Part shown: in pieces, positions 6,351 through 15,882 of the stretch | Layout: every line of letters begins with the position of its first letter | Numbering within the stretch: position 1 is the stretch's first letter | Source of the DNA: an uncultured Moraxella sp. | Lineage (GTDB): Bacteria; Pseudomonadota; Gammaproteobacteria; Pseudomonadales; Moraxellaceae | Reading direction: 5' to 3' | Length of the DNA: 39,630 bases | Assembly (NCBI RefSeq): GCF_945873075.1 | Contig: NZ_CAMCBS010000019.1 | Span: forward strand, 1-39,630 | Translations under genes and position numbers: made by a program | The notes under the pieces: model-generated | The model's input: only the letters and a program-made list of their open reading frames with translations | What the model was told of the DNA's origin: nothing | Databases searched by the model: none

Positions 6351-8516
6351 CTATTGCAAAGTTAGCTTTGGGGTGCCGATGGCGGGTGCATTTTGATCAT
6401 CGATAAATCCTGATTGCCACAATACGCTAAATACCGCACTGCCCATGAGCTGATTTTGGGCATCGATGAGCGCCTGCTGATCACGCAGAATCTGTTTTTG
6501 TTGTGGATTGAGTCGATTCTCTGGTAATGGCACCATCAGTGTTGGTTTGATAAACAGACCATTTAGTCCATCGCTAAGCTTTTCCACGATTGAGCCAAAG
6601 CTTTGCTCAGCTTGTGCGCTAGTGGCATCGATAAATAACTGACTAGGTTCACCAATCCGCCCTTCGATGACTGACAGGGACAATAACGCCTTCTCATCAG
6701 CCGACAAAGCTTCAGTATTTTGTGGTTGGATTAGCCAATAATCCCATTTGTCATCATCCCATACACCATCGAGTACACACTCGCTTGGCTGCAATCGGCG
6801 TATCATCTGCTCCTTGGTGATAAAGGTTGATGGCAAGCCATGGTTGGTTTGGCTGATAGACTCTGCAGGCTGCAAATGACTCTGCTCATGCACAGCTGCT
6901 ATCGGCATCGATACCATCGATTCGACCGTATTAGCCATATCAGCCATCATCATATCCGATGATGAGTCTGCCTTCATCTGCGCTGGCGAGCTGTCTGATG
7001 GTGCATCAGACAGTGTAGGCGGCGCTGTGTCATTTGGTGCATCTATGATATCGGTCAGCTGATTATCCTTGGATGGTTCATGATTGCTATGTACCTGTGT
7101 CTGCTTGATGCTCTCATCATGATGATCACTCGTGACTGCATCCACCTGCCCGTCTATTGATCGTGTATCAATGATTTGTTCTATAGCATCAGCATCAATA
7201 TCACGATCGAATGCGATCGATTCACCCAAGCTATCATCTGCGATCTGAGTATCATCGTCGCCATCAGATACTGGTTCATCTGACCCCTGTATCATTTCTA
7301 CAGTGGTGTGAGATGACTCTTCAGTAGTGTGTACCGCATTAACTGCATGGATTTGATCTGTTTGGACTGTGCCATCATGCAAACTACTTGAATGATCAGT
7401 ATGATCAATCACTTCACCCACCGCCAAAGGGCGAAATGCAAGCAGGCGCAAAATCCCCATCTCCAGTGCCTGCATCGGCGTGCTCGCTAGGCGGATACCG
7501 TCACGGCTTTTGATAAGAATTTCATAATACAGCTGTAGCACATCGGCGCTGATTTGCTGTGACAGTGTCGTCAAGAGCGCCTGCTCTTCTTCGCTCATAT
7601 CCAGTGGCGACTGTGGTAGCACCTGCAGCAGTGCCATCTGATGAATGCGATCAATCAGCTCATCAAACACTGCTGTCGCATCCACCATCTTCTCACGCAT
7701 GAGCGTAATCTGCGCACTCACCGCCACCTTATCATCTCGATAAATCGCATCAATCATCGCCAGCACATCGGTGCTATTGACAAGCCCGAGCATCTCATTG
7801 ACCGTGTCAGCTTGGATCGCACCGCCACCAAAGGCAATCGCCTGATCGGTCAATGACAACGCATCACGCACCGAGCCTTTGGCAGCGCTTGATAGTTGCC
7901 AAAGTGCGGATTCGCTATACTGGATATTCTCAAGCTGTAGCACCTTTGCCAAATGCTCAGCCAACAGTGCCTGCGGCATCGGACGTAGGACGAATTGCAA
8001 ACAGCGAGAAATGATGGTAATCGGCAGTTTCTGCGGATCGGTGGTTGCAAAGATAAACTTGACGTGCTCAGGCGGCTCTTCGAGTGTCTTAAGAAGTGCA
8101 TTAAACGAGTGCGTCGATAGCATATGCACTTCGTCAATCAGATAGACCTTGTAGCGGCCTTGTACAGGCGCATAAGGCACGTTTTCGAGTAGTTCTCTCG
8201 TGTCTTCGACCTTAGTGCGACTGGCAGCGTCAATCTCAATCAAGTCCAAAAACCGCCCTGCATCAATCGATTGGCAAGTATCACACACACCGCACGGTGT
8301 ACTTGTGATGCCTGTTTCACAGTTTAGGCACTTAGCCAAAATACGGGCAATGGTCGTCTTGCCCACGCCACGAGTGCCAGTGAACAAGTAGGCATGATGC
8401 AGCCTGCCGGTATCAATAGCATTGGCGAGCGCTTGAGAGACATGGGTCTGCCCCAAAAGCTCTGAGAAGTTTTTTGGGCGATATTTACGGGCAAGGACTT
8501 GATATTGTTTATCCAT
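6351..8516 (-). CDS. dnaX: DNA polymerase III subunit tau/gamma (clamp loader)
   Basis: A 721-residue clamp-loader ATPase. Residues 1-15 are QYQVLARKYRPKNF. The Walker A GTRGVGKTT is at about 47-55, the zinc cysteines are CLNC and C-x2-C-x2-C (about 63-81), and the Walker B LIDEVHML is at about 127-134. SRC follows in the sensor region (IISRCLQF). A long acidic Asp/Ser/Thr/His-rich linker runs from about 370 to 570, and a C-terminal tau domain ends the protein. E. coli DnaX is 643 residues, so the extra length is in the linker. No A-AAA-AAG-type slippery site was seen in the linker, so the sequence does not show how a shorter gamma form would be made. The start lies nine bases after the antiporter gene, which suggests co-transcription. 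The usual partners ybaB and recR are not next to it. Confidence 0.95.
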   Translation of the reverse strand: MDKQYQVLARKYRPKNFSELLGQTHVSQALANAIDTGRLHHAYLFTGTRGVGKTTIARILAKCLNCETGITSTPCGVCDTCQSIDAGRFLDLIEIDAASRTKVEDTRELLENVPYAPVQGRYKVYLIDEVHMLSTHSFNALLKTLEEPPEHVKFIFATTDPQKLPITIISRCLQFVLRPMPQALLAEHLAKVLQLENIQYSESALWQLSSAAKGSVRDALSLTDQAIAFGGGAIQADTVNEMLGLVNSTDVLAMIDAIYRDDKVAVSAQITLMREKMVDATAVFDELIDRIHQMALLQVLPQSPLDMSEEEQALLTTLSQQISADVLQLYYEILIKSRDGIRLASTPMQALEMGILRLLAFRPLAVGEVIDHTDHSSSLHDGTVQTDQIHAVNAVHTTEESSHTTVEMIQGSDEPVSDGDDDTQIADDSLGESIAFDRDIDADAIEQIIDTRSIDGQVDAVTSDHHDESIKQTQVHSNHEPSKDNQLTDIIDAPNDTAPPTLSDAPSDSSPAQMKADSSSDMMMADMANTVESMVSMPIAAVHEQSHLQPAESISQTNHGLPSTFITKEQMIRRLQPSECVLDGVWDDDKWDYWLIQPQNTEALSADEKALLSLSVIEGRIGEPSQLFIDATSAQAEQSFGSIVEKLSDGLNGLFIKPTLMVPLPENRLNPQQKQILRDQQALIDAQNQLMGSAVFSVLWQSGFIDDQNAPAIGTPKLTLQ

Positions 8517-8525
8517 GATTAATAA

Positions 8526-9965
8526 TTAAAATCTATCCGGTTCACTATTTGAAGCTTGTTTGGTTTGTTCATTATACACATAAATCTGCTGATTGCCTGC
8601 AGCATCTTCTTCGATGATGTATTTTTGACCACTGCGATTTAGACGGTTGATTTGGCGCTGATACCATCCCATAAAGCCGTTTGATGGCGCATCTGGATTA
8701 TGATAAAACGCATTAATCACCGATGGCAAGCCAAGTCCGCACACCACGCCAGATAATAGCACAACGATAAACGTATAACCAATCAGTACATTGTTATAAT
8801 CACGAATGGCAGGATTATTCGCCACCGCCAAAATCAGCGCAAGCGAAATGCCGCCACGCACCCCGCCCCAAGACAAGATGGATAAGCTGCCATTGTAGGC
8901 GTTTTTGCGCACGGATGGAAAAAAGGCAAAAGAGACAAAATTGGCGATAAATCGTGCCAAATGCAGCAGTACAAACGCCACTACACCACCAATCACAATA
9001 CCAGCACTAAGATCCAAGATAAACAGCTCAAGCCCAATCAGCGTAAATAAGAAAGAGTTAATAATCCCTTCGATGGTATGCCAAAAATGATTGATGTCTT
9101 GGATGTCGTTTTTGTGTAAGATTTTTTGCCATTGATTGCCAACGATGAGCCCTGCCACCACACAAGCAATCGGCGCTGAAGCATGGGCGTACAATGCCAC
9201 CAAATAAGAACCCACCGCCAAAAGCGCTGTGATAAGAATCGATGATTCCATCTCATTTTTGCCTTTGAGTAGATACAAGGCACTGCGACCAAATGCCACA
9301 CCAATCACCACCGCCACGATGACTTCGTATGCCAGATGTTTAATTACGGTCAAGAGATTAAAACCATTACCTTCAATGACCTTTAAGATCGTCATAAAAA
9401 TGGCAATACACATCGCATCATTAAACAGCGATTCACCTTCAAGCTTGACCATCAGATGTCGTGGTGCTTTGATCGAGCTTAATACACCTTTGATACCGAT
9501 TGGGTCGGTTGCCCCCAGTGCTGAGCCCAAGAGCAGCAGCATAATCAGCGGTACTGCATGACCTGTCAGTGTCTGAAAACCGTACAGCATCACCCCAAAG
9601 ATGATGGCGCACAGCAGCAGTGAGACACTTGCCAAAATGCCAATCTGCTTCCAATAATGCTGCAAATCAGAAATCTGAAACTTCAGCGCCGATGAAGTCA
9701 GAATAAAGCAAATGACGCCATTGATTAAAAAATCATAAAAATTAATATGGCGTACCGCTTCTTCGATGGCTTCGATATTGATATTGATAAATTGATTACC
9801 GTTTAATAACGTCGCCACCCATTGCAAGATAAATACAAGCAATGCCGACACAATCGGCACACCAATCGCCTGTGGCAAGCCAAGCACACGCTTATTGAAC
9901 AATGTCGTTGCAATCGATACCAAACAAACAATTGCAAAAATCTCAAGAAAAATAAAACTGCCCAT
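8526..9965 (-). CDS. CPA1-family Na+(K+)/H+ antiporter (NhaP-like)
   Basis: A 479-residue protein with about 12 membrane segments and the CPA1 signatures LGATDPIGIKGVL (the ion-binding Asp), KLEGESLFNDAMCIAIF and LSWGGVRGGISLALIL. It swaps cytoplasmic Na+ or K+ for protons across the inner membrane. A C-terminal tail of about 60 residues is hydrophilic and Gln/Asn-rich. The ATG at 9965 has GGGG a few bases upstream. It follows the lysS terminator and runs directly into dnaX with a nine-base gap. The ion specificity cannot be read from the sequence. Confidence 0.87.
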   Translation of the reverse strand: MGSFIFLEIFAIVCLVSIATTLFNKRVLGLPQAIGVPIVSALLVFILQWVATLLNGNQFININIEAIEEAVRHINFYDFLINGVICFILTSSALKFQISDLQHYWKQIGILASVSLLLCAIIFGVMLYGFQTLTGHAVPLIMLLLLGSALGATDPIGIKGVLSSIKAPRHLMVKLEGESLFNDAMCIAIFMTILKVIEGNGFNLLTVIKHLAYEVIVAVVIGVAFGRSALYLLKGKNEMESSILITALLAVGSYLVALYAHASAPIACVVAGLIVGNQWQKILHKNDIQDINHFWHTIEGIINSFLFTLIGLELFILDLSAGIVIGGVVAFVLLHLARFIANFVSFAFFPSVRKNAYNGSLSILSWGGVRGGISLALILAVANNPAIRDYNNVLIGYTFIVVLLSGVVCGLGLPSVINAFYHNPDAPSNGFMGWYQRQINRLNRSGQKYIIEEDAAGNQQIYVYNEQTKQASNSEPDRF

Positions 9966-9993
9966 ATCGCCCCATGACGCCAGATCTTTATTA

Positions 9994-10035
9994 GAAAAAT
10001 AAAGGCGTTTTGTTCATTCACAAATACGCCTTTAT
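9994..10035 (-). terminator. Rho-independent terminator of lysS
   Basis: ATAAAGGCGT (9999-10008) pairs with ACGCCTTTAT (10026-10035). On the minus strand the stem is followed by a T-rich run. It lies 15 bases beyond the lysS stop codon. Confidence 0.75.
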
Positions 10036-10049
10036 GCACATCTCATCGC

Positions 10050-11561
10050 TTATTTTTGGCGCATATGCGGGAACAAAATCACATCACGGATGCTTGGCGC
10101 ATCAGCAAATAGCATCACCAAGCGGTCGATACCAATGCCTTCACCCGCTGTTGGTGGCAAGCCGTATTCTAATGCTTCGATAAAGTCGGCATCATAGTGC
10201 ATCGCTTCATCATCGCCTGCGTCTTTTTCAGCGACCTGCGCTTGGAAACGCTCGGCTTGGTCGATTGGGTCATTGAGCTCACTAAAGCCGTTGGCAAGCT
10301 CACGACCACCGATAAAGAACTCAAAGCGATCCGTGATGTGCGGATTGTCATCATTACGGCGTGCTAGTGGCGAAGTTTCCGCAGGATATTCGGTGATAAA
10401 GGTCGGCTGACGCAGTTTTGATTCGACGGTTTCTTCAAAGACGATGGTTTGTAATTTGCCCAAACCAAAGCTTGGCTTAACTTCTTCTTTAAGCACTTCT
10501 TTGACGAACTTGGCAAGAAACTCACGGTCGTTGACATTGTCAGGGGTAAAGCTAGGATTGTGCTCAAGAATCGCATCGAACATTGAGATTTTCTTAAAAG
10601 GCCCTTTGAAGCTGAACACTTCGCCTTGATATGGCACATCGGTTGAGCCTAGAATGTCGATGGCAAGTTTTTCAAGCATATTTTCGGTCAATGCCATCAA
10701 ATCTTTGTAATCGGCATAAGCTTGATAAAACTCAATCATGGTAAATTCAGGATTGTGGCGAGTTGAGACGCCTTCGTTACGGAAGTTACGGTTGATTTCA
10801 AACACACGCTCAAAACCGCCGACCACCAAGCGTTTTAGGTACAATTCAGGTGCGATACGCAAAAACAGTGGCATATCTAGCGCATTGTGATGCGTCTCAA
10901 ATGGACGAGCTGATGCACCACCTGGGATGACGTGCATCATCGGCGTTTCGACTTCCATAAAGCGTTCATTGGTCAAGTAGTTGCGAATGCCTGCAACGAC
11001 CTTAGCACGGATTTCAAAGGTGCGTTTGGTCTCTTCATTGACAATCAAATCTAAATAACGCTGACGGTATTTGACTTCGGTATCGGTCAAGCCATGAAAT
11101 TTGTCAGGTAGTGGACGCAGCGACTTGGTCAATAGCTCAAAGTCTTCTAGGTGGATGTACAAATCCCCCTTGCCAGAGCGACCGATATAGCCTGATGCCG
11201 CCACGATATCGCCTAAGTCCAGTGATTTGATGGTCTCAAGCGTCTCGCTTGGCAAGCCTTTGCGATCGACATACAGCTGAATACGGCCTGTCATGTCTTG
11301 GATGACGATGAATGAGCCACGGTTTAGCATCACACGTCCGGCAACTTTGGCATAGACCTTGTCGCCTGCTTCGATGGTTGCCTTGTCCACGCCATCAAAT
11401 TGATTTTGTAGATCTTGGCAATAATCTTCGCGCTTAAAGGTGTTTGGATAAGCGGTTTTGCCTTGCTCGGCGGCTTTTTGTTGTAGCGCTTCTAGTTTGG
11501 CATGGCGTTGGGCGATAAGATCGTTTTCGCTGATGTGTTCTGCTTGGGTTTGCTCAGTCAT
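10050..11561 (-). CDS. lysS: Lysyl-tRNA synthetase, class II
   Basis: A 503-residue class II aminoacyl-tRNA synthetase that charges tRNA-Lys. An N-terminal OB-fold anticodon-binding domain ([20 protein letters not shown]) precedes the catalytic core. Motif 2 is [18 protein letters not shown], and motif 3 is [21 protein letters not shown] close to the C-terminus. The frame is open to 11582, but the ATG at 11561 (MTEQTQAEH) is preferred: it matches the usual N-terminus and has GGA seven bases upstream. It is a single unit with its own promoter region (extended -10 at 11607-11615) and terminator, divergent from the isochorismatase-like gene. Confidence 0.95.
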   Translation of the reverse strand: MTEQTQAEHISENDLIAQRHAKLEALQQKAAEQGKTAYPNTFKREDYCQDLQNQFDGVDKATIEAGDKVYAKVAGRVMLNRGSFIVIQDMTGRIQLYVDRKGLPSETLETIKSLDLGDIVAASGYIGRSGKGDLYIHLEDFELLTKSLRPLPDKFHGLTDTEVKYRQRYLDLIVNEETKRTFEIRAKVVAGIRNYLTNERFMEVETPMMHVIPGGASARPFETHHNALDMPLFLRIAPELYLKRLVVGGFERVFEINRNFRNEGVSTRHNPEFTMIEFYQAYADYKDLMALTENMLEKLAIDILGSTDVPYQGEVFSFKGPFKKISMFDAILEHNPSFTPDNVNDREFLAKFVKEVLKEEVKPSFGLGKLQTIVFEETVESKLRQPTFITEYPAETSPLARRNDDNPHITDRFEFFIGGRELANGFSELNDPIDQAERFQAQVAEKDAGDDEAMHYDADFIEALEYGLPPTAGEGIGIDRLVMLFADAPSIRDVILFPHMRQK

Positions 11562-11606
11562 GATAATTCCAATAATTGTCAAAAATCAAAAACAAAAAGA
11601 TAGACT

Positions 11607-11615
11607 ATTGTATCA
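11607..11615 (-). promoter_or_regulatory. Extended -10 promoter element of lysS
   Basis: Minus-strand TGATACAAT about 45 bases upstream of the lysS ATG. No good -35 box is visible at 17 bases, so the extended -10 is the only support. Confidence 0.4.
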
Positions 11616-11701
11616 GATTATGCGCCATCAATCATTATTAAATTTGGCAAATTTTTATCAAACCAGCAGGATGTAAAAGATTTGGCAAGCATCCAAAAAC
11701 C

Positions 11702-11710
11702 TGCTATGAT
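11702..11710 (+). promoter_or_regulatory. Extended -10 promoter element of the isochorismatase-like gene
   Basis: TGCTATGAT (TG, one base, TATGAT) 32 bases before the ATG at 11743. The -35 region is weak. Confidence 0.45.
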
Positions 11711-11742
11711 ACCAAAAACCCACAACCAAAAAGGAGTTTGTG

Positions 11743-12318
11743 ATGGCGACCAAAACCGTTGGTGTCCCTTATCGTATTTTGCGTGATGATACGCAGGCCA
11801 TCTTAATCGATGTTCAAGAAAAATTAACCCCGCATATCCACGACCATGAGGCTGTCACGGACAAGATGGCGATTTTAATTCAAGGCTTGCAAGCGCTTGG
11901 TGTGCCTGTGATGCTGAACGAACAATACAAAAAAGGCTTGGGCGAAACCATCCCAAAGCTATATGATATCCTTGATGATGCCAACAAACAAAGCTTTGAA
12001 AAATTAAGCTTTAGCGTCTGCGACAACGCCCCATCATGGGCGCATATCGTCCGCCAAAATCGCCGCATTGCGTTACTGTTTGGCATTGAGACCCATGTCT
12101 GTGTACTACAGACGGCGCTAGATCTTTTGGATAATGGTATGCAACCTGTCATCGTCGCTGATGCGGTCGGCTCAAGAAATCCTTATGATAAGAAAATCGC
12201 CCTACGCCGTATGCGCCGTGCCGGTGCGGTGATTACCACCACCGAAGCGATTTTGTTTGAGCTACTGCGTGGTGCGGATGATCCTGCGTTTAAGACCATT
12301 GCCAAATTGGTGAAATAA
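11743..12318 (+). CDS. Isochorismatase-like cysteine hydrolase (YcaC-type)
   Basis: A 191-residue single-domain hydrolase of the isochorismatase superfamily. The expected catalytic Asp is in AILIDVQEKL, and the Cys is in FGIETHVCVLQTALDLLDNG, followed by VIVADAVGSR. Length and motifs fit the YcaC group, whose physiological substrate is unknown. The ATG at 11743 sits six bases after AAGGAG (11731-11736); a GTG at 11740 is too close to it. It is a single-gene unit, with a promoter element at 11702-11710 and a strong terminator at 12357-12394. Nothing in the neighbourhood (lysS, oppA-like) points to a pathway. Confidence 0.85.
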   Translation: MATKTVGVPYRILRDDTQAILIDVQEKLTPHIHDHEAVTDKMAILIQGLQALGVPVMLNEQYKKGLGETIPKLYDILDDANKQSFEKLSFSVCDNAPSWAHIVRQNRRIALLFGIETHVCVLQTALDLLDNGMQPVIVADAVGSRNPYDKKIALRRMRRAGAVITTTEAILFELLRGADDPAFKTIAKLVK

Positions 12319-12356
12319 CCTACGCAAATTACGCAAATTGGTCAATATTGATTGAT

Positions 12357-12394
12357 AAAAATCGCCGAAAGTTGTGACTGTCGGCGATTTTTTT
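12357..12394. terminator. Bidirectional rho-independent terminator
   Basis: AAAATCGCCGA pairs with TCGGCGATTTT around a short loop, with seven T on the plus strand and T-rich sequence on the minus strand. It lies between the convergent isochorismatase-like gene and the OppA-like gene and can serve both. Confidence 0.8.
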
Positions 12395-12410
12395 GATGCA
12401 AAAGGATTGA

Positions 12411-12428
12411 TAAAGTTAAAGTTAAAGT
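12411..12428. repeat. Hexamer tandem repeat (TAAAGT)x3
   Basis: Three exact copies of TAAAGT; the last overlaps the stop codon of the OppA-like gene. It lies in the 3' untranslated part and is too short to mean much by itself. Confidence 0.5.
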
Positions 12429-14059
12429 TATTGCTTAAGTTTCCAATCCTTGACCTGCCATCCACCTGCTGGATCGTTGATACTCTCGGCGATGATTTCA
12501 GGCTTGACTAGGCGTGAATTGACCGTGTTGTACAAAAAAGTACCGGGCGCATCTTTTTGTAAAATCATCTCCGCTTGGGCGTAGAGCTTTTGGCGCTCGG
12601 TGCTATCTGCGGTATTGATGGCTTGTTCGAGCAAGGCATCATAGGCGGTATTATGATAGCGACTGCGGTTATTTTCGTTGCCTGTCTTAAAGATATTTAA
12701 AAATGTCGTTGGCTCGTTATAATCTGCGCACCATGATGCGAGCACGGCTTGATATTTGCCTTGTTTGCGATTGTCTTGCAGTGCTTTCCATTCCATTTTT
12801 GACAGATTAATATCAATAAAATCAAGCGATTCTTTGTAGATGGCTTGGGATGCGACGGTGACATTTTTGGCAATCTCATTACTGCTTGAGAGTAGCTCAA
12901 ACTTCAGCGGATTTTGTGCATTGTATCCTGCTTCATTAAGTAGTGCTTTGGCTTTGGCAATGCGTGTGGCTCGATCATCTTTGACCCAATCAGGCTCAAT
13001 CACACTCATGCCTGCGATGACACTTGGGGTGAATTGATAAGCAGGTTTTTCGCCACGCTTGAGCACATCTTTGGTGATGATATCACGATCAATAATCAAA
13101 GACAGCGCCTGACGCACACGCACATCATTAAATGGCGCAACTTGATTATGATATTCAAAATACGCCGTGCATAAGCGTGGCATGGTTACAAGCTCATTGC
13201 CGTGCTTGGCTTTGATTTGTTCAAATTGCTCTGGTGGCACATCCGATGTGATATCCACTTCCCCCGCTTGATAACGACTAATCTCGCCAACCCCTGCAAT
13301 CGGCAAGAATGACACCGTATCAAATGTCGTCTTATCATTATCAAAATAAGCAGAATTTCGCTCAAGTTTGACATGACTACCCACCACTTGCTCGACTGGC
13401 TTATACGCACCGCTAACCACGATATTAGCAGGATTGACCCATGCATCGCCGTGTTGCTCGATGGCTTTGGCATTCACCGCATAAGTCGCTGGCAATACCA
13501 ACAAATCCACAAAATACGGCACAGGCTCAGTCAAAGTAATCTGCAAGGTCTTATCATCAATCGCAACCACGCCCAGACTATCGACACTGGCAGTGCCGGC
13601 GATGATTTTATCGGCATTGACCACCTTAGCATCCGCCAAATAAGATGCATAAGGCGCAGCGGTCGCAGGATCAGTCAGACGACGCAAAGAATACACAAAA
13701 TCCTGTGCAGTAATCGGCGTGCCATCAGACCACTTGGCATCACGCAGATAAAATGTCCACTGCTTATTATCCGCACTCTCCCAACGCTCGGCAAGTGATG
13801 GGGTGGTCTTGCCTGTGGCATCGGTCGCCACAAGCCCCACCAAAAACTGACGGATGATATTAAAAGATGGAATGTCTGATGTCTTGTGCGGATCGAGCGA
13901 TGTCGGCTCGGCGGTATTGCCAATCTCTATGCTGTGCGATGTGGCTGTGTCTGTTTTTTGGTCATTGCTTGTGCGATTTGGGCTATCATGACAAGCTGAT
14001 AATGCACAGACACTACCCATGCCGAGCGCCAATGCCAGTAATTTGAATGAGAATTTCAT
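12428..14059 (-). CDS. Peptide ABC transporter substrate-binding lipoprotein (OppA/MppA family)
   Basis: A 543-residue SBP_bac_5 protein. It begins with a lipoprotein signal peptide ending in CALSAC (lipid-anchored Cys at about 23). The family pattern TAEPTSLDPHKTSDIPSFN follows, then AERWESADNKQWTFYLRDAKWSDGTPITAQDFVYSLRR and NDVRVRQALSLIIDRD. This is the oligopeptide (or murein-peptide) binding component, exposed in the periplasm. No permease or ATPase genes lie beside it, so it must use a transporter encoded elsewhere, as MppA does in E. coli. A TTGCAT-17-TAATAT promoter is visible upstream, and ATAAGGATATTTT precedes the ATG. Length is normal for OppA (about 540). Confidence 0.92.
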   Translation of the reverse strand: MKFSFKLLALALGMGSVCALSACHDSPNRTSNDQKTDTATSHSIEIGNTAEPTSLDPHKTSDIPSFNIIRQFLVGLVATDATGKTTPSLAERWESADNKQWTFYLRDAKWSDGTPITAQDFVYSLRRLTDPATAAPYASYLADAKVVNADKIIAGTASVDSLGVVAIDDKTLQITLTEPVPYFVDLLVLPATYAVNAKAIEQHGDAWVNPANIVVSGAYKPVEQVVGSHVKLERNSAYFDNDKTTFDTVSFLPIAGVGEISRYQAGEVDITSDVPPEQFEQIKAKHGNELVTMPRLCTAYFEYHNQVAPFNDVRVRQALSLIIDRDIITKDVLKRGEKPAYQFTPSVIAGMSVIEPDWVKDDRATRIAKAKALLNEAGYNAQNPLKFELLSSSNEIAKNVTVASQAIYKESLDFIDINLSKMEWKALQDNRKQGKYQAVLASWCADYNEPTTFLNIFKTGNENNRSRYHNTAYDALLEQAINTADSTERQKLYAQAEMILQKDAPGTFLYNTVNSRLVKPEIIAESINDPAGGWQVKDWKLKQ

Positions 14060-14149
14060 AAAATATCCTTATTAAAGCGACTAAATCAATGCGACAAATC
14101 AAGTAGTCAAGTGGTGTGCCAAGCCACGATATTTACAAAATGAAATATT

Positions 14150-14178
14150 ATATTAGAATACTTGCTTGTCTCATGCAA
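14150..14178 (-). promoter_or_regulatory. Putative promoter of the OppA-like gene
   Basis: Minus-strand TTGCAT (14173-14178), 17 bases, TAATAT (14150-14155), overlapping a TATAAT at 14147-14152. It is about 90 bases upstream of the ATG. Confidence 0.4.
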
Positions 14179-14264
14179 GTCAATTGCTATTAAAAACCCA
14201 TCGATCAAGTCAGATTTGGCTGATTTATAAAATTAGTTCAGTATAAAACTGGCGTAAATTCATA

Positions 14265-14624
14265 TCATATCTGATAATGATCAAATTCCCATCTGGCAAA
14301 AGTGCTAATCTGCATAGCAAGCTGATGCCAACTATCACCTGTAGCATAACAGATGTATCTTTCAATGATTTGTTTGATTTTATTGTAATCAAAGTGATTG
14401 ACAATCAGATAACTACACCCCATCACACCATAACATTCATCAGCCAACTGAGATAGATAAGCTGGCGTACAAATAGTTAGATAAAAATCATCACCACCAA
14501 TTTTACCATCAACACCAATAACCAAGCGTACATCCAAAGCAAATTCACCTGATGGCTTCGGATATAACTCTGATAAAACTTCAGATGTTTCTTCAACAAT
14601 AATCGCTTTTAGCTGTGCTTTCAT
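14265..14624 (-). CDS. Imm8-family immunity protein (orphan)
   Basis: A 119-residue soluble protein. The start KAQLKAIIVEETSE, the middle DFYLTICTPAYLSQL and YLIVNHFDYNKIKQIIERYI, and the end ISTFARWEFDHYQI match the pattern I know for Imm8 immunity proteins (pfam15586). These neutralise toxins of polymorphic or contact-dependent inhibition systems. No toxin, Rhs, CdiA or secretion gene is near, so it looks like an orphan or a protective leftover. The ATG at 14624 has GGGGG upstream; a GTG two codons earlier is less likely. Base composition is more A+T-rich than prfA next door, which suggests a later arrival. The prfA terminator hairpin lies directly upstream. The call rests on recalled family patterns, so confidence is moderate. 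Confidence 0.7.
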   Translation of the reverse strand: MKAQLKAIIVEETSEVLSELYPKPSGEFALDVRLVIGVDGKIGGDDFYLTICTPAYLSQLADECYGVMGCSYLIVNHFDYNKIKQIIERYICYATGDSWHQLAMQISTFARWEFDHYQI

Positions 14625-14636
14625 GAACACCCCCTA

Positions 14637-14668
14637 ATAATAAAGCGACCCAAAAGCCGCTTTATTAT
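14637..14668 (-). terminator. Hairpin after prfA, just upstream of the Imm8 gene
   Basis: ATAATAAAGCG (14637-14647) pairs with CGCTTTATTAT (14658-14668) over a 10-base loop. It lies 15 bases after the prfA stop. The trailing sequence on the minus strand is TTATTATTAGGGG, so the U-run is weak and the same bases lead straight into the ribosome binding site of the Imm8 gene. Confidence 0.6.
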
Positions 14669-14683
14669 CAATCTACCAAATCA

Positions 14684-15766
14684 TCACTCACCACTGACAC
14701 TTGCCATCAAATCCGCCTGATGCTCACGCAATAGGCTGTCTAATAGCTCGGTCAAATCCCCTTCCATAATCGCATCTAGCTTATAAAGGGTCAGATTAAT
14801 CCTGTGATCCGTCATACGACCTTGTGGGAAATTATAAGTACGGATACGCTCGGAGCGATCACCTGAACCAACCAAATTGCGACGCATATCACTGGTGGCA
14901 TCGATTTGCGCTTGGACTTTGGCTTGTTGGATACGGGCAATCAGCATTTTCATGGCTTTTTCTTTGTTGGCGTGCTGAGAGCGTTCTTGCTGACATTCAG
15001 CGACGACCCCTGTCGGAATATGAGTGATACGCACCGCTGAGTCTGTGGTATTAACATGCTGACCACCTGCACCGCTTGAGCGGTAGGTATCGATACGCAA
15101 ATCCGCAGGGTTGATCTCAACCGTATCATCAATCTCAATCTCAGGCATCGCCGCCACCGTACACGCTGATGTGTGCACTCGCCCTTGACTTTCGGTTGCA
15201 GGTACTCGCTGTACACGATGCGCACCACTTTCAAACTTCAAGCGACCATAGACATCCGTGCCTGAGATACGGCTGATGATTTCTTTGTAGCCACCGTGCT
15301 CGCCTTCGTTGGCAGATAGGACTTCGACTTGCCAACCTTGAGATTGGGCGTATTTTTGGTACATACGGAATAAATCACCGCTAAAAATCGCCGCTTCATC
15401 ACCACCTGTCCCCGCTCGGATTTCCAAAAAGGCAGGCACTTTGTCATTGGGATCTTTGGGTAGCATCAGCACATTGAGCTTATCGCCCAAAGTTTCGATA
15501 CGCACTTTGGCATCGTCAATCTCTTCGGCTGCCATTTCTTTCATATCAGGATCGGATAACAGTTCTTGGGCAGTTGCCAAGTCTTCTTCGGCTTGCAAAA
15601 ACTTCTGCCAAGTTTCGGTAATCTCGGTCAAATCACTGTGTTCCATTGACAGCGTGCGAAATTGCTTATTATCAGAAATCACATCAGGATCGGATAACAA
15701 ATGTGTCACTTCTTCGTAGCGATCAACCATCTGATCTAGGCGATGGCGTAGGGATTCTTTAATCAT
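14684..15766 (-). CDS. prfA: Peptide chain release factor 1
   Basis: A 360-residue class I release factor that reads UAA and UAG. The tripeptide PAT (about 189-191) in [17 protein letters not shown] marks RF1 as opposed to RF2. The GGQ catalytic motif is at about 234-236 in [19 protein letters not shown]. Length is exactly that of the family. The usual downstream partner, the methyltransferase prmC that modifies the GGQ glutamine, is absent; instead a hairpin and the Imm8 gene follow. It is divergent from the P-loop kinase-like gene. Confidence 0.97.
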   Translation of the reverse strand: MIKESLRHRLDQMVDRYEEVTHLLSDPDVISDNKQFRTLSMEHSDLTEITETWQKFLQAEEDLATAQELLSDPDMKEMAAEEIDDAKVRIETLGDKLNVLMLPKDPNDKVPAFLEIRAGTGGDEAAIFSGDLFRMYQKYAQSQGWQVEVLSANEGEHGGYKEIISRISGTDVYGRLKFESGAHRVQRVPATESQGRVHTSACTVAAMPEIEIDDTVEINPADLRIDTYRSSGAGGQHVNTTDSAVRITHIPTGVVAECQQERSQHANKEKAMKMLIARIQQAKVQAQIDATSDMRRNLVGSGDRSERIRTYNFPQGRMTDHRINLTLYKLDAIMEGDLTELLDSLLREHQADLMASVSGE

Positions 15767-15847
15767 TGTGCTTATCTTAAAAATTTGCCAAAATCATGGC
15801 GTATTTTGCCACAAATCAATCTTTTTTGCATGGGTTTTGTGCAATTT

Positions 15848-15855
15848 GCTACAAT
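15848..15855 (+). promoter_or_regulatory. Extended -10 promoter element of the NadR-kinase-like gene
   Basis: TGCTACAAT-type element, with TACAAT at 15850-15855 preceded by GC and a partial -35 (TTTGCA) at 15825-15830. It is about 27 bases from the ATG. Confidence 0.4.
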
Positions 15856-15882
15856 ACCGCATACGCCACATTAAGAGCAATC

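Noticed and set aside
6800-7450. Programmed frameshift site in dnaX
   Set aside because: No A-AAA-AAG-like run was found in the linker coding strand.
12411-12428. (TAAAGT)x3 as a phase-variation tract
   Set aside because: It lies at and beyond the stop codon of the gene, so changes in copy number would not alter the protein or the promoter.
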